Shown here one piece after another: positions 1 through 9,204 of a DNA stretch of 64,000 nucleotides. Below the pieces are notes generated by a model, which was given only the letters and a program-made list of their open reading frames with translations, searched no databases and was not told the DNA's origin. Within the stretch, counting starts at the first letter, position 1; every line of letters starts with the position of its first letter. The translations under genes and the position numbers were made by a program. Source of the stretch: Acinetobacter haemolyticus CIP 64.3 = MTCC 9819 (GTDB lineage Bacteria > Pseudomonadota > Gammaproteobacteria > Pseudomonadales > Moraxellaceae); NCBI RefSeq assembly GCF_000369065.1, contig NZ_KB849806.1, forward strand, positions 121,624 to 185,623. Direction: 5' to 3'.

Positions 1-1577
1 CAACCATAGCCGACAAGGTTATAACCCAATTGATCTAAATAAGGAGTCAAACCTGCTGCAGCAAGATAATCTGTTACGACTTTTGAGCCTGGTGCAAGTG
101 AACTTTTCACCCAAGGTTTTCGCTGTAGACCTTTTTCAATTGCTTTCTTAGCCAATAAACCTGCGGCTAACATCACACTCGGATTTGAAGTATTGGTACA
201 TGACGTAATGGCTGAAATCACCACATCACCATGATTCAAAGGATAGATTTGTCCATCAATCGTACATGCAGGGCTTTCGTGAGGCAAATTAGCCTGCTTA
301 GCCGCAACCGCTGTGCCACCTCCGCCTTCATTTTCCAATTGTTCTTTCATTTCATCGACAGGCTTTAGTGTTAGTTCCATCAATGTATTGAAAGTCTTTG
401 CTACATCCGCTAGTAGCACACGATCTTGTGGACGTTTTGGACCAGCTAAACTGGCTTGAACCGTACTCATATCCAAACTTAATGTATCGGTAAATACGGG
501 TTCATCTCCTGTATTTCGCCATAAACCTTGGGCTTTACTATAGGCCTCAACCAAATCAATTCGTTGTTGTTGACGGCCCGTCAATGCCAAATAGGACAAT
601 GTGACTTCATCGATAGGAAAAAAACCACAGGTTGCACCATACTCAGGTGCCATATTGGCAATCGTCGCGCGATCAGCCAACGGCAAATCAGCTAAACCAT
701 CACCATAGAACTCAACGAACTTACCGACCACACCCTTTTGGCGAAGCATCTGTGTAATCGTTAAGACCAGATCTGTCGCAGTAATTCCCTCATTTAGTCT
801 GCCCGTTAATTTGAAACCGACGACTTCAGGGATCAGCATCGATACAGGCTGCCCTAACATTGCAGCTTCCGCCTCAATCCCACCTACCCCCCAACCCAAA
901 ACACCTAAGCCATTGATCATGGTGGTGTGTGAATCTGTACCCACTAAGGTATCTGGAAATGCAAATGTTTGCCCTTCATCCTCACCTAACCAGACGGCTT
1001 GAGCAAGATACTCCAAATTGACTTGGTGACAAATGCCTGTACCAGGTGGCACAACACTAAAATTATCAAAAGCAGATTGCCCCCAACGCAAAAATTGATA
1101 ACGCTCGCCATTGCGCTCCATCTCAATTCTCACGTTCACATCAAATGCATTTTGATTGGCAAAATGATCGACCATCACCGAGTGATCAATTACCAAATCA
1201 ACAGGTGACAATGGATTAATCCGATTCGGATCACCGCCTGCTTTGGCCATCGCAGCACGCATGGCGGCTAAATCAACGACAGCAGGTACTCCTGTAAAAT
1301 CTTGCATTAGGACACGTGCTGGGCGATATTGAATTTCTTGATCAGAGCGTTTGTCTTTTTGCCAATCAACTAAGGCTTGAATATCCTCAACTTTTACACT
1401 TTTTTGATCTTCAAAGCGCAATAAATTTTCCAATAAAACTTTTAAAGACTTGGGTAACTTATCAATATTACCGAGTTGCTCAGCTGCTCGCGCTAAGCTA
1501 TAGATTTGATAGGATTTAGAACCGACTGTTAGTGTTTGTAATGCATTGAAACTATTAATTTTGCTATATCTGGCCAT
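1..1577 (-). CDS. acnA: Aconitate hydratase A, N-terminal part (cut by window edge)
   Basis: Aconitase converts citrate to isocitrate in the TCA cycle using a [4Fe-4S] cluster in the cytoplasm. The reading frame starts at ATG 1577 (protein begins [10 protein letters not shown]) and stays open for 525 codons to the window edge. The first cluster cysteine lies in [13 protein letters not shown], and [16 protein letters not shown] and [10 protein letters not shown] are typical of the AcnA/IRP-type family rather than AcnB. The visible part ends at NLVGYG, just before the position where the family carries its other two cluster cysteines, so those cannot be checked here. The gene runs away from tatD with about 125 bp between them. 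Identification is secure; the C-terminal swivel domain is outside the window. Confidence 0.95.
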   Translation of the reverse strand, partial: MARYSKINSFNALQTLTVGSKSYQIYSLARAAEQLGNIDKLPKSLKVLLENLLRFEDQKSVKVEDIQALVDWQKDKRSDQEIQYRPARVLMQDFTGVPAVVDLAAMRAAMAKAGGDPNRINPLSPVDLVIDHSVMVDHFANQNAFDVNVRIEMERNGERYQFLRWGQSAFDNFSVVPPGTGICHQVNLEYLAQAVWLGEDEGQTFAFPDTLVGTDSHTTMINGLGVLGWGVGGIEAEAAMLGQPVSMLIPEVVGFKLTGRLNEGITATDLVLTITQMLRQKGVVGKFVEFYGDGLADLPLADRATIANMAPEYGATCGFFPIDEVTLSYLALTGRQQQRIDLVEAYSKAQGLWRNTGDEPVFTDTLSLDMSTVQASLAGPKRPQDRVLLADVAKTFNTLMELTLKPVDEMKEQLENEGGGGTAVAAKQANLPHESPACTIDGQIYPLNHGDVVISAITSCTNTSNPSVMLAAGLLAKKAIEKGLQRKPWVKSSLAPGSKVVTDYLAAAGLTPYLDQLGYNLVGYG

Positions 1578-1702
1578 AAGGTTACCCTCCCAGTATTGGC
1601 GCTTTGTTTATTATGAAGTGCTTTATTTAATGTACCCTTGTTTGGGAAACAATGTGTTCCCTTTTAGTATCTTATTCAAGCTGAGATTATGTTCTTATTA
1701 TT

Positions 1703-2518
1703 CTAAAATTTTATATTCAAAGTGCTCAAAGAGTTTTGCCATATTTGTTGGGCAAGTACTTCTTGTGATTGTTCAAGCATTGCAGCTAAATACTCTAGAA
1801 CATAAGGTAAATTAACAGGGGTATTACGTGTGCGGTGTTCGGTCGATGTTTGACAGCATAATGGTGTCATATCAGGACAATCCGTTTCAATCACCAGATG
1901 TTCAACGCCAATTGCTTGTACCACTTGATGTAATTTCTTGGCGTTTGGATTGGTGATTTGTCCTGTGATCCCAATTTTAAATCCGAGTTTTACCAATGCC
2001 TTCGCTTCTTCAATCCCACCACTAAAGGCATGTGCAATCCCACCCAATTTAAACTTCTGTGCTTTTAATATCGCGATACTTTCAGCATGTGCTTTGCGAA
2101 TATGCAATAACACAGGCTTATTATATTGGTTGGCCAGTTCAAGCTGGGCGTTAAAATAATATTGTTGTTTGGCAAATAATTCAGGCTGCTTATGCTGTTT
2201 TAAAAAAGTATCTAGACCAATCTCTCCCACCGCAACACAATCATGTTGCTGTAATATCCGCTCAAGCTGTTGTAGATGAGCCTCATGATGTTGCTCAATA
2301 TAAAAAGGATGTAAACCGGGTGCGAGATACGATTTGGGAACATTATCCCAACCTTGTAATTGTTGATGGGTTTGAATCAATGTATCAAAGCGGGACTCAA
2401 TAAAACCGATTAAAATCAGCGCTTCCACGCCGACCTGTTTTGCCTGCACCGCCAACTGTTGCCGATCTTGATCAAAATCGGCAACATCGAAATGGGTATG
2501 GGTATCAAATAGCTGCAT
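1703..2518 (-). CDS. TatD-family metal-dependent deoxyribonuclease
   Basis: This 271-residue cytoplasmic hydrolase belongs to the TatD/YcfH family of metal-dependent nucleases with an amidohydrolase TIM-barrel fold. Metal ligands are visible in order: DTHTHFD at the N terminus (HxH), VGEIGLD (Glu), LLHIRKAH (His), AHAFSGG (His) and ETDCPDM (Asp). The length matches the family (about 260 residues). The start at ATG 2518 directly gives the conserved MQLFDTHTHFD. It lies between acnA and a lipoprotein gene, all on the minus strand. Which subgroup (TatD, YcfH or YjjV) cannot be decided by eye, so no symbol is given. Confidence 0.9.
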   Translation of the reverse strand: MQLFDTHTHFDVADFDQDRQQLAVQAKQVGVEALILIGFIESRFDTLIQTHQQLQGWDNVPKSYLAPGLHPFYIEQHHEAHLQQLERILQQHDCVAVGEIGLDTFLKQHKQPELFAKQQYYFNAQLELANQYNKPVLLHIRKAHAESIAILKAQKFKLGGIAHAFSGGIEEAKALVKLGFKIGITGQITNPNAKKLHQVVQAIGVEHLVIETDCPDMTPLCCQTSTEHRTRNTPVNLPYVLEYLAAMLEQSQEVLAQQIWQNSLSTLNIKF

Positions 2519-2579
2519 ATTGAGTTACCTATCCCTTCTATTATTTTGCAATCTACTGACCTTCAAGTTTCATAGGAAG

Positions 2580-3476
2580 TTAGGAAGATGTCACAGGTGT
2601 CGAAGCTGCTGGCGCATCCACTTTCGGTAAGTACTCAGGTTTTATTACACCTTGCAGTTGATCATAAGGAATAACCAGACGCGGCAAACCGACTGCATAA
2701 GGACCTATTTCGTATTCACCATATTGTAAAATTAATCCTTGTTCTCCAAACAAGAAATTCTCCGTCATTTGAAATGGCCATGCTTGCTCATATTCCTCAG
2801 GATTATTGGCAAGTTTAGTATCCAAAATCCATGTTTTAAATGCATCATGGGTCAGCTTTTTCAACACAGCTTGCTGTTTAGGTAACAATAAATCTTTTAA
2901 CTGAACCTGCTTTTGCTGCACTAAATCAAAATTAAAATATTGTTGTGCAGTGGAGCCATGCGCTCCCCCCATATAACTACTACTATTTAAAACAATCGTT
3001 GCCAAGCTACCTTCTGTTTGTAAGATTTTAGGCTTTACCATCAAACTAATCTGATGACTAACGCTCAAGGCTTTTAACTCTTCGTCTACTTTAATAAAAG
3101 CATTGGCATACTGCTGAACTTGAGGCCCTATTTTTTGTTCTTGTTCGGCTGCTTGCACAGTAGAAACCGCTGTATCAGTGTCAACAACATCCAGCATTTT
3201 GCTTAATTGATCTAAAATTTGCTGATCTAAGAATTGATCAATAAATGGAAAATTACTCTGCAATCGCTCTACCACAAATTCAGGACAAGCATTCCCCTTA
3301 CATTCTGGCAAAGTTAGCTCAACTTTCACTGTTTCACCACGTAGAGTTGTTTCTGTTTGCTGCTCTACAACAGAATCTTTGGTTTGTTCCTGTGCTTCTT
3401 TCGGTTCTGATTTTGGTTGGCAAGCAGCAAGTAAAATTGCACAGGCAAGAACGCTATATTTATAAAATGTTTTCAT
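2580..3476 (-). CDS. DUF3298-like lipoprotein A
   Basis: A 298-residue predicted lipoprotein. The signal peptide MKTFYKYSVLACAILLAAC ends in a lipobox (LLAAC), so the mature protein should be lipid-anchored at Cys19; this favours ATG 3476 over the longer frame opening at 3506. A low-complexity Glu/Lys/Gln linker follows, then a Cys pair (LPECKGNACPEF) and a folded region with YMGGAHGS, which resembles DUF3298/RsiV-type domains. The C-terminal YEIGPYAVGLP and LVIPYDQL also fit that family. It is a paralogue of the next gene upstream (3583-4401) with the same architecture. Function is unknown; an envelope or peptidoglycan-binding role is only an inference. Confidence 0.8.
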   Translation of the reverse strand: MKTFYKYSVLACAILLAACQPKSEPKEAQEQTKDSVVEQQTETTLRGETVKVELTLPECKGNACPEFVVERLQSNFPFIDQFLDQQILDQLSKMLDVVDTDTAVSTVQAAEQEQKIGPQVQQYANAFIKVDEELKALSVSHQISLMVKPKILQTEGSLATIVLNSSSYMGGAHGSTAQQYFNFDLVQQKQVQLKDLLLPKQQAVLKKLTHDAFKTWILDTKLANNPEEYEQAWPFQMTENFLFGEQGLILQYGEYEIGPYAVGLPRLVIPYDQLQGVIKPEYLPKVDAPAASTPVTSS

Positions 3477-3582
3477 CTGGAACCTATAAGCATTGTTATC
3501 ACACAAGATTTTTTAAATGCTATCGAACTTCATTTGAAACTACTAGGCATACATGCAATTTCTATACGTAGCCGCCCAAAAT

Positions 3583-4401
3583 TTAAAACATTTTTTGGTA
3601 GATTTCAGGTTGTAGCATTTGTTTCGTTTGTTCAGTCGTAAAGTAAATATCCAGTTGTGGTGCATCTTTACTAATCTCATTGGCACGATAATGAATACCA
3701 ATCCCTTCACCATCAAAAAACCAATCTGCTTGCCCCCAATATAAAGTTTTCGGAAGCTGTTTATTGACCTCAGCAGACTGTTGTTCACGCCATGTTTGAT
3801 AATGTGCCTGAATTAGACTATGCATCGCCGTTTGTTGATTCTTTTGAATCACATCCAATACCGTTAAAGATTTTAGCAGCTTCCGATCAGCAACAAAAAA
3901 ATAGTAACGATCCTTGACCGAAACATCTTCTTGTTTACTATCTACCCCAATCTGCAACAATACATATTGGTTGCGTTGTGAGGCAATACGAGTGCTCATC
4001 TGTAACTCATAGGCTTTATTTTGTGAATATTTATCCTGCCACTCATCAGACTTTTTCACATATGCATTGATCGCTTGTTGCAAGCTCATATTTTGCTTTA
4101 ATTCGATTTGATGCTGAATCACATTTGACTGTTGCTGCTCAATCCATGAATTAAGCCAATGATCTTGAGTATTGACCGTTTGAATCGCAATATCGATACA
4201 GTTTTTCTTCTCACAAAAAGGTAAAGCATACTTCGCTTTTGCTTCTTGGATATTTAAATAAGGCAATACCTCGGCTTTTTCTATTTTAGATGTCTGCTGT
4301 ATTGTGGAATCTGCCTCGCTTTTATCAGGACGATCACATGCGGTTAAAGCCATTATTCCCATCATTAAACTGATCGTAGCAAGTGGTTTTAAAATATTCA
4401 T
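3583..4401 (-). CDS. DUF3298-like lipoprotein B, paralogue of A
   Basis: A 272-residue predicted lipoprotein with signal peptide MNILKPLATISLMMGIMALTAC and a lipobox ending at Cys22. It shares the layout of the downstream lipoprotein (2580-3476): an acidic linker, then a paired-Cys segment (LPFCEKKNCIDI against LPECKGNACPEF), a helical Gln-rich stretch, and a C-terminal YRANEISKDAP region matching the partner's YEIGPYAV. Unlike the partner it lacks an obvious GGAHG loop, so the domain has diverged. The two genes sit head to tail about 105 bp apart, a likely old tandem duplication. Function unknown. Confidence 0.75.
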   Translation of the reverse strand: MNILKPLATISLMMGIMALTACDRPDKSEADSTIQQTSKIEKAEVLPYLNIQEAKAKYALPFCEKKNCIDIAIQTVNTQDHWLNSWIEQQQSNVIQHQIELKQNMSLQQAINAYVKKSDEWQDKYSQNKAYELQMSTRIASQRNQYVLLQIGVDSKQEDVSVKDRYYFFVADRKLLKSLTVLDVIQKNQQTAMHSLIQAHYQTWREQQSAEVNKQLPKTLYWGQADWFFDGEGIGIHYRANEISKDAPQLDIYFTTEQTKQMLQPEIYQKMF

Positions 4402-4436
4402 GATTACTCATCCCTTTATTTTTAGCATCTTCAATT

Positions 4437-4468
4437 AAAAACAGCTTCTAATCATAGAAGCTGTTTTT
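4437..4468 (-). terminator. Rho-independent terminator of prfC
   Basis: An almost perfect hairpin of about 13 bp: AAAACAGCTTCT and AGAAGCTGTTTT flank a short loop. Read on the minus strand it lies 7 bp after the prfC stop codon and runs into a T-rich tail. Confidence 0.85.
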
Positions 4469-4474
4469 ATATTT

Positions 4475-6067
4475 TTAATGTTCTCGTGTATTACGGAACT
4501 CGATATCAGGCCAACGCTCTTGCATTAACTGTAAATTAACACGACTCGGCGCAAGATAAGTTAAATGACCACCACCATCAACTGACAATTGATCATGTGC
4601 TTTTTTCTTAAATTCATTAAGGATCTTTTCATCGTCACAATGAATCCAACGCACCGTATGAACATTCACAGGCTCATAAATACAGTCCACTTTATATTCT
4701 TCTTTTAAGCGATAGGCGACCACATCAAACTGTAACACACCGACAGCACCAACGATCAGATCATTATTAATTTGCGGCATAAACACCTGAGTTGCACCTT
4801 CTTCAGATAACTCTTTTAAACCTTTTTGCAATTGCTTAGATTTCAAAGGATCTTTTAGACGGACACGGCGGAACATTTCAGGTGCAAAGTGTGGAATCCC
4901 TGTGAAATGTAATTTTTCACCACTAGTAAAAGTATCGCCAATCTGGATGGTACCGTGGTTATGTAAACCAATAATATCGCCCGGCCAAGCTTCTTCTAGA
5001 TGCTCACGCTCACCTGCGAGGAAAGTCAATGCATCACTAATACGTACATCTTTACCAAGACGCACATGATTCATTTTCAAGCCTTTTTCATATTTACCAG
5101 AGCAAATACGCATAAAGGCGATACGGTCACGGTGTTTCGGATCCATGTTTGCTTGAATCTTAAAGACAAAGCCTGAGAATCCTTCTTCGTTCGCATCGAC
5201 TGTACGTTCTTGAGTCGGATGTGCTTTAGGTTCTGGTGCCCAATTGATAAAGGCATCCAATACATGATCAACCGCAAAGTTACCTAGTGCTGTACCAAAT
5301 AGAACTGGTGTTTGTTTACCTTGTAAGAATAACTCACGATCAAGTGGCTCATTCGCCATTTGAACTAACTCAAGTGACTCTTCAAAAGATGCCCAAGCCA
5401 ACTCTCCAACTTTCTCACGAATATCCGCATGATCATAACCATCACGAACTTCAATATCCGTAATGGTTGAACCAAAACCAGCTTTATATACATAAAATTT
5501 GTTGTCAATCAGGTTGTACACACCTGCAAAATCACGCCCCATACCTAAAGGCCATGTGATCGGTACACAACGAATATTGAGAACATTTTCAATTTCATCA
5601 AGTAATTCCAATGGCTCGCGAATTTCACGGTCCATCTTGTTCACAAATGAGATAATCGGTGTGTCACGCATACGACACACTTCCATCAATTTAATGGTTC
5701 TTTCTTCGACACCTTTTGCACCATCGATCACCATTAAAGCAGAGTCTACTGCTGTCAAGGTACGGTAGGTATCTTCCGAGAAGTCTTCATGTCCCGGTGT
5801 ATCCAATAAGTTGATAGTGTGCTTTTTATAAGGGAATTGCATAACCGACGTGGTGATAGAGATTCCACGTTCTTTTTCCATTTCCATCCAGTCTGAGGTT
5901 GCTGCACGATCAGACTTACGGCTTTTTACCATACCCGCAACCTGAATTGCTTTCCCCCATAACAACAGTTTTTCTGTCATCGTTGTCTTACCCGCATCGG
6001 GGTGGGAAATGATCGCAAATGTACGTCGTTGGGCAACCTGTGCTGCCAATTCGTCTTTAAAACTCAT
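4475..6067 (-). CDS. prfC: Peptide chain release factor 3 (RF3)
   Basis: RF3 is the translational GTPase that removes RF1/RF2 from the ribosome after termination. GTPase motifs are clear: G1 SHPDAGKTT, switch region [10 protein letters not shown]3 DTPGHEDF and G4 NKMD. The C-terminal half contains [21 protein letters not shown], typical of RF3 (shown here in two parts: [12 protein letters not shown] and AVGVLQFDV). ATG 6067 ([10 protein letters not shown]) gives 530 residues, the usual length; the frame extends five codons upstream to 6082 but that would add an atypical N terminus. It is monocistronic, with a terminator immediately downstream. Confidence 0.96.
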   Translation of the reverse strand: MSFKDELAAQVAQRRTFAIISHPDAGKTTMTEKLLLWGKAIQVAGMVKSRKSDRAATSDWMEMEKERGISITTSVMQFPYKKHTINLLDTPGHEDFSEDTYRTLTAVDSALMVIDGAKGVEERTIKLMEVCRMRDTPIISFVNKMDREIREPLELLDEIENVLNIRCVPITWPLGMGRDFAGVYNLIDNKFYVYKAGFGSTITDIEVRDGYDHADIREKVGELAWASFEESLELVQMANEPLDRELFLQGKQTPVLFGTALGNFAVDHVLDAFINWAPEPKAHPTQERTVDANEEGFSGFVFKIQANMDPKHRDRIAFMRICSGKYEKGLKMNHVRLGKDVRISDALTFLAGEREHLEEAWPGDIIGLHNHGTIQIGDTFTSGEKLHFTGIPHFAPEMFRRVRLKDPLKSKQLQKGLKELSEEGATQVFMPQINNDLIVGAVGVLQFDVVAYRLKEEYKVDCIYEPVNVHTVRWIHCDDEKILNEFKKKAHDQLSVDGGGHLTYLAPSRVNLQLMQERWPDIEFRNTREH

Positions 6068-6382
6068 GAGAAAAATCTTCAATATATACGCAGTTCAGTA
6101 CATATCATTTTCTAATATGAACTAACTGAAAAAGTGAGAATTCGAAATTGGCGCAATTGTAGCAGATTTCAATGTTTATTGATCTAGGCTTTCTTTACCT
6201 TAGATATTGCGTCTCAATTTTTACATTTAGATTTAGTATTGATGATTGATGATTGATGATTGATGATTGATGATTGATGATTGAATTTAATCATCAATAC
6301 ACATATATCAACGCATCAGTAAACAACTGTTGAAAGCCATCTCGGTGATGACCGTTCAATACTAAACCGTCTTAATGTTATC
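6068..6382. other. Intergenic region with a 7-bp tandem repeat
   Basis: About 315 bp between prfC and the lipoprotein gene to its right, both on the minus strand, so it should hold the prfC promoter. Apart from the heptanucleotide repeat at 6241-6282 and AT-rich DNA I see no gene or RNA. Confidence 0.6.
6241..6282. repeat. Six copies of the heptanucleotide GATGATT
   Basis: Six perfect tandem copies of GATGATT. The array lies about 175 bp upstream of the prfC start and about 100 bp beyond the stop codon of the lipoprotein gene. Such short perfect repeats change copy number by slipped-strand mispairing, so array length may differ between isolates. Confidence 0.95.
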
Positions 6383-7255
6383 TCACAAACCAAAGCCACC
6401 GAAGATAGGTGGCTCAGCATCGTCCTCATCCAAATCAAAACCACCAAAAATTGGGGATGGATTGTCGGTGTTCGTAGGTGGATTATTGTTAGAACCAGAG
6501 TTATTACCATTACCAGTATTTGATGAAGGAGGCGCGCCATCTTTTGTAGAAGGATATTCATCTAATAATAAAATGGTGCTTAAAGGGTCACATTGAGTCC
6601 TTTCCTTTATACTTTCATCATCATACATACTACCTTGCGTCTCTGCGTAGAATTTTTTTGAATATTGTGCCTGATAGTTTGCCGTCCAATTTTGTAAAAT
6701 ATTCGGCAAATTAAATGTGTAGAAATATGTTCGCGATTCATCTGGCTGATACACATTTACGGTTTCATCATTTAAACAATAATCTGTTTGCGTTATTTTT
6801 GCAGTTTTAGTACCTGTAAGCTGGAAAGCGGCTTTACAGCTATTGATATATTCATAAATTGGAGATGAAGTTGTATTTTTGACTATTACTTGAAGCTTAA
6901 ATCTTGTCGGGCTTGAATCCTTCATACCATATAGATCTACCCGATCTCCCATTATCATTGGAGTATGAGGGAAATAATGGCGAACAAACTGTATTTTACG
7001 TTCTATTCCATTACAGTTTTGAGTAATCGGATTTGGATAGGCAACCGCATACAACAGACCATCTTCTTCCATACGATCTGGCTTAACATCAGGTTGAGGC
7101 TTAGGCACTGGGCTTTCAGTTCCTACAGACAACCCTCCTGTCCCTGTCCCCCCTAAACTGACACCAACATTAAAATTGCCATTTTCATCTTTACAACCTG
7201 TAAAAAAGAATGCCCCCAATAAAACTAAAGAAAGTTTATATTGCGTAGATTTCAT
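6383..7255 (-). CDS. Gly/Asn-rich lipoprotein of unknown function
   Basis: A 290-residue predicted lipoprotein. ATG 7255 gives the signal peptide MKSTQYKLSLVLLGAFFFTGC with a lipobox (FFTGC), preferred over the upstream Met at 7276. After Cys21 comes a Gly-rich spacer (VSLGGTGTGGLSVG), then a Pro-rich linker, a folded core of about 170 residues with four Cys, and a low-complexity tail of Gly, Asn, Ser and Pro. The last residues hold a duplicated motif: PIFGGFDLDEDDAEP then PIFGGFGL. I do not recognise the core. The position next to two adhesins suggests a surface role, but that is inference. Confidence 0.75.
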   Translation of the reverse strand: MKSTQYKLSLVLLGAFFFTGCKDENGNFNVGVSLGGTGTGGLSVGTESPVPKPQPDVKPDRMEEDGLLYAVAYPNPITQNCNGIERKIQFVRHYFPHTPMIMGDRVDLYGMKDSSPTRFKLQVIVKNTTSSPIYEYINSCKAAFQLTGTKTAKITQTDYCLNDETVNVYQPDESRTYFYTFNLPNILQNWTANYQAQYSKKFYAETQGSMYDDESIKERTQCDPLSTILLLDEYPSTKDGAPPSSNTGNGNNSGSNNNPPTNTDNPSPIFGGFDLDEDDAEPPIFGGFGL

Positions 7256-7464
7256 GCATATTGCCCCGATAAGCATTTTATAGATGTTTTACAGATGACA
7301 TCCTATCAACTGTTTTTTTGTTTATCCCTTCACATTTTAACAGATAATCGAATTAATCCTGTGATTAAGATATACCATTTTTCTTGGCAATAACCGTGCT
7401 TCACCAGTAAAAAAAGGGTGCTTCCATGCTGAAGAAGAGCAACCCAAAAGGAGCTTCAATAAAA

Positions 7465-7510
7465 GAGAATTTGAGCAAATATATAGCCAATCTACACCAC
7501 TCAAATTCTC
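7465..7510 (-). terminator. Likely terminator of the first adhesin gene
   Basis: An 11-bp perfect inverted repeat (GAGAATTTGAG and CTCAAATTCTC) with a 24-nt loop, 34 bp after the adhesin stop codon. On the minus strand it is followed by TTTTATTG. The long loop makes it less typical than the others in the window. Confidence 0.55.
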
Positions 7511-7543
7511 ATATTTTTAATCTTCATTTAGATCATGACTGAT

Positions 7544-9148
7544 CTAAAATGAATAACTCAGACCAACACGCCCACCAACTTCATTGCCGCCAGCGAAACC
7601 AACAGCACCACTCAAAGATACTCGATTGGAAATAAATGAAGTTACAACCCCCACAGAGCCAGCAGTTTCACCCTCGAAATGACCTACACCAGCAAACAAT
7701 GCTACTTGACCAGAACGAATGTTTGGAACCGCTTGTTGGGCTGCCAGTGCAATAGCGACACCACGGTAGGCAGTTTTCTCGATATCATCCAAACGGCGAC
7801 TCGCATGATCAATACGACCGTCTAGACGGGCAACTTCTGCAGTACGCTCTGCTGCTTCGGCATTAATACGACCATCCAAACGATTTACCTGTTTAATGCG
7901 CTCTGCTCTTTGTTCCGCATCGCCTGCGATACGAGCTTGTGCCTCAGCATTAATCGCTGCTGTACGCGCCGCAGCTTCTGCTGCATCACCCGCAATACGA
8001 GCTTCAGCTAAAGCCTCATCCCCTGCAATACGTGCTGCCTTTTCCGCTGCATCTGCAGCAGCGCGGATTTGAGCTTCATTATCAACTGCGGCAATACGTG
8101 CTGCTGTCTGAGCTGCATCTGCATCTGCACGGATTTGAGCTTCGTTATCAAGCGCAGCTTGCAAATCAGTATCAGCCGCAATACGCTGATTTTTTTCTAC
8201 GGCAAGTTGATCATCTGCATGTGCAATTAGCTCAGCTCCAGAAGTTAAACTCGCTATTGCATTATTCAATTGTGAAACATTGATTGCATCGTGGTCATTT
8301 ATACCATCAGCCACCTGACTGATCGTACGAACGGCTCCAGTGAAAAAACCACCAAAACTCACCGTGTTCTCAGTACTACCCCCCCCACCATTGTGAGTAT
8401 CAGCATTATAGCCAATCGCCACAGAATTCTTATCATCTGCCCATGGCTGCCCCGGCTTCGTTGGATCATTTGAACCGATTACAATCGTATTTTCTGCACT
8501 ACCTGTTGTTTTGTGCCCAATATGAATTGCATTTAATCCACCGCCATGTGCATCGTGACCGATGTTTAATGCATTTTTACCGCCTGTTTCTGCATTAAAA
8601 CCTAAAACCGTTGCATTTTCTGCATTTGCCCATGTTTCGCTACCAATCGCAGTTGCACCATCGCCACCCGTCCAAGCCACGTGCCCCAAAGAGCTAGCTT
8701 GGCTGCCATTAACAAGACTACCACGACCAACTGCCGTTGCATTATCACCATTAACTGTTTGGCTATTCCCTACAGCTATACTATCTGTACCTCCTGCTGC
8801 AACTGTGGCACCAAGTGCAATACTATTATCCCCGTTGGCATTCGCGATACGTCCTACAGCAACAGAGGAATCACCATTGGCATTATTTGCTGAACCAGCA
8901 GAAAAGCTATCATTCCCCATTGCATTGCTGTTATAACCGATGCCAATACTAGTTTGACTGACATCAATTGCTTGACCAAGAATAATACCCGTTGCAGAAG
9001 GATCAACATTAGCAAAATTTGTTTCTCCTCCCATCGCATTACTAAAACCTGTACCTGTACCAGCTGGATCTTCCCAAACTGGTGCTGCATAAGTATGACT
9101 TGCAAGCAAGGCAACTGTTATTATTGATAATTGAAAAGTTTTTTTCAT
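7544..9148 (-). CDS. Trimeric autotransporter adhesin (YadA-like), copy 1
   Basis: A 534-residue trimeric autotransporter (type Vc secretion) expected to sit in the outer membrane with its passenger outside the cell. Order of parts: signal peptide MKKTFQLSIITVALLASHTYA; YadA-like head repeats with alternating AVG/AIG and NGD turns (about residues 60-250); a neck with VADGINDHDAINVSQLNN; a stalk (335-455) made of eleven 11-residue units such as AEKAARIAGDE and NEAQIRADADA; and a membrane anchor starting near YRGVAIALAAQQAVP and ending in the aromatic GLSYSF. It lies 56 bp downstream of a paralogue on the same strand, so both may be co-transcribed. The ligand is unknown. Confidence 0.92.
   Translation of the reverse strand: MKKTFQLSIITVALLASHTYAAPVWEDPAGTGTGFSNAMGGETNFANVDPSATGIILGQAIDVSQTSIGIGYNSNAMGNDSFSAGSANNANGDSSVAVGRIANANGDNSIALGATVAAGGTDSIAVGNSQTVNGDNATAVGRGSLVNGSQASSLGHVAWTGGDGATAIGSETWANAENATVLGFNAETGGKNALNIGHDAHGGGLNAIHIGHKTTGSAENTIVIGSNDPTKPGQPWADDKNSVAIGYNADTHNGGGGSTENTVSFGGFFTGAVRTISQVADGINDHDAINVSQLNNAIASLTSGAELIAHADDQLAVEKNQRIAADTDLQAALDNEAQIRADADAAQTAARIAAVDNEAQIRAAADAAEKAARIAGDEALAEARIAGDAAEAAARTAAINAEAQARIAGDAEQRAERIKQVNRLDGRINAEAAERTAEVARLDGRIDHASRRLDDIEKTAYRGVAIALAAQQAVPNIRSGQVALFAGVGHFEGETAGSVGVVTSFISNRVSLSGAVGFAGGNEVGGRVGLSYSF
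7784..8146 (-). repeat. Hendecad-encoding 33-bp imperfect repeats, adhesin copy 1
   Basis: Exactly eleven consecutive 33-bp units (363 bp) encode eleven 11-residue segments of the adhesin stalk, for example NEAQIRADADA, AEKAARIAGDE and RLDGRINAEAA. The 11-residue period differs from the 7-residue period of classical coiled coils. The block ends just before the membrane anchor. Confidence 0.9.
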
Positions 9149-9204
9149 TACATCATCCTTTTATTATGACTAAATCAAACCCAGTGTTAATAACCAAGTA
9201 CGAC

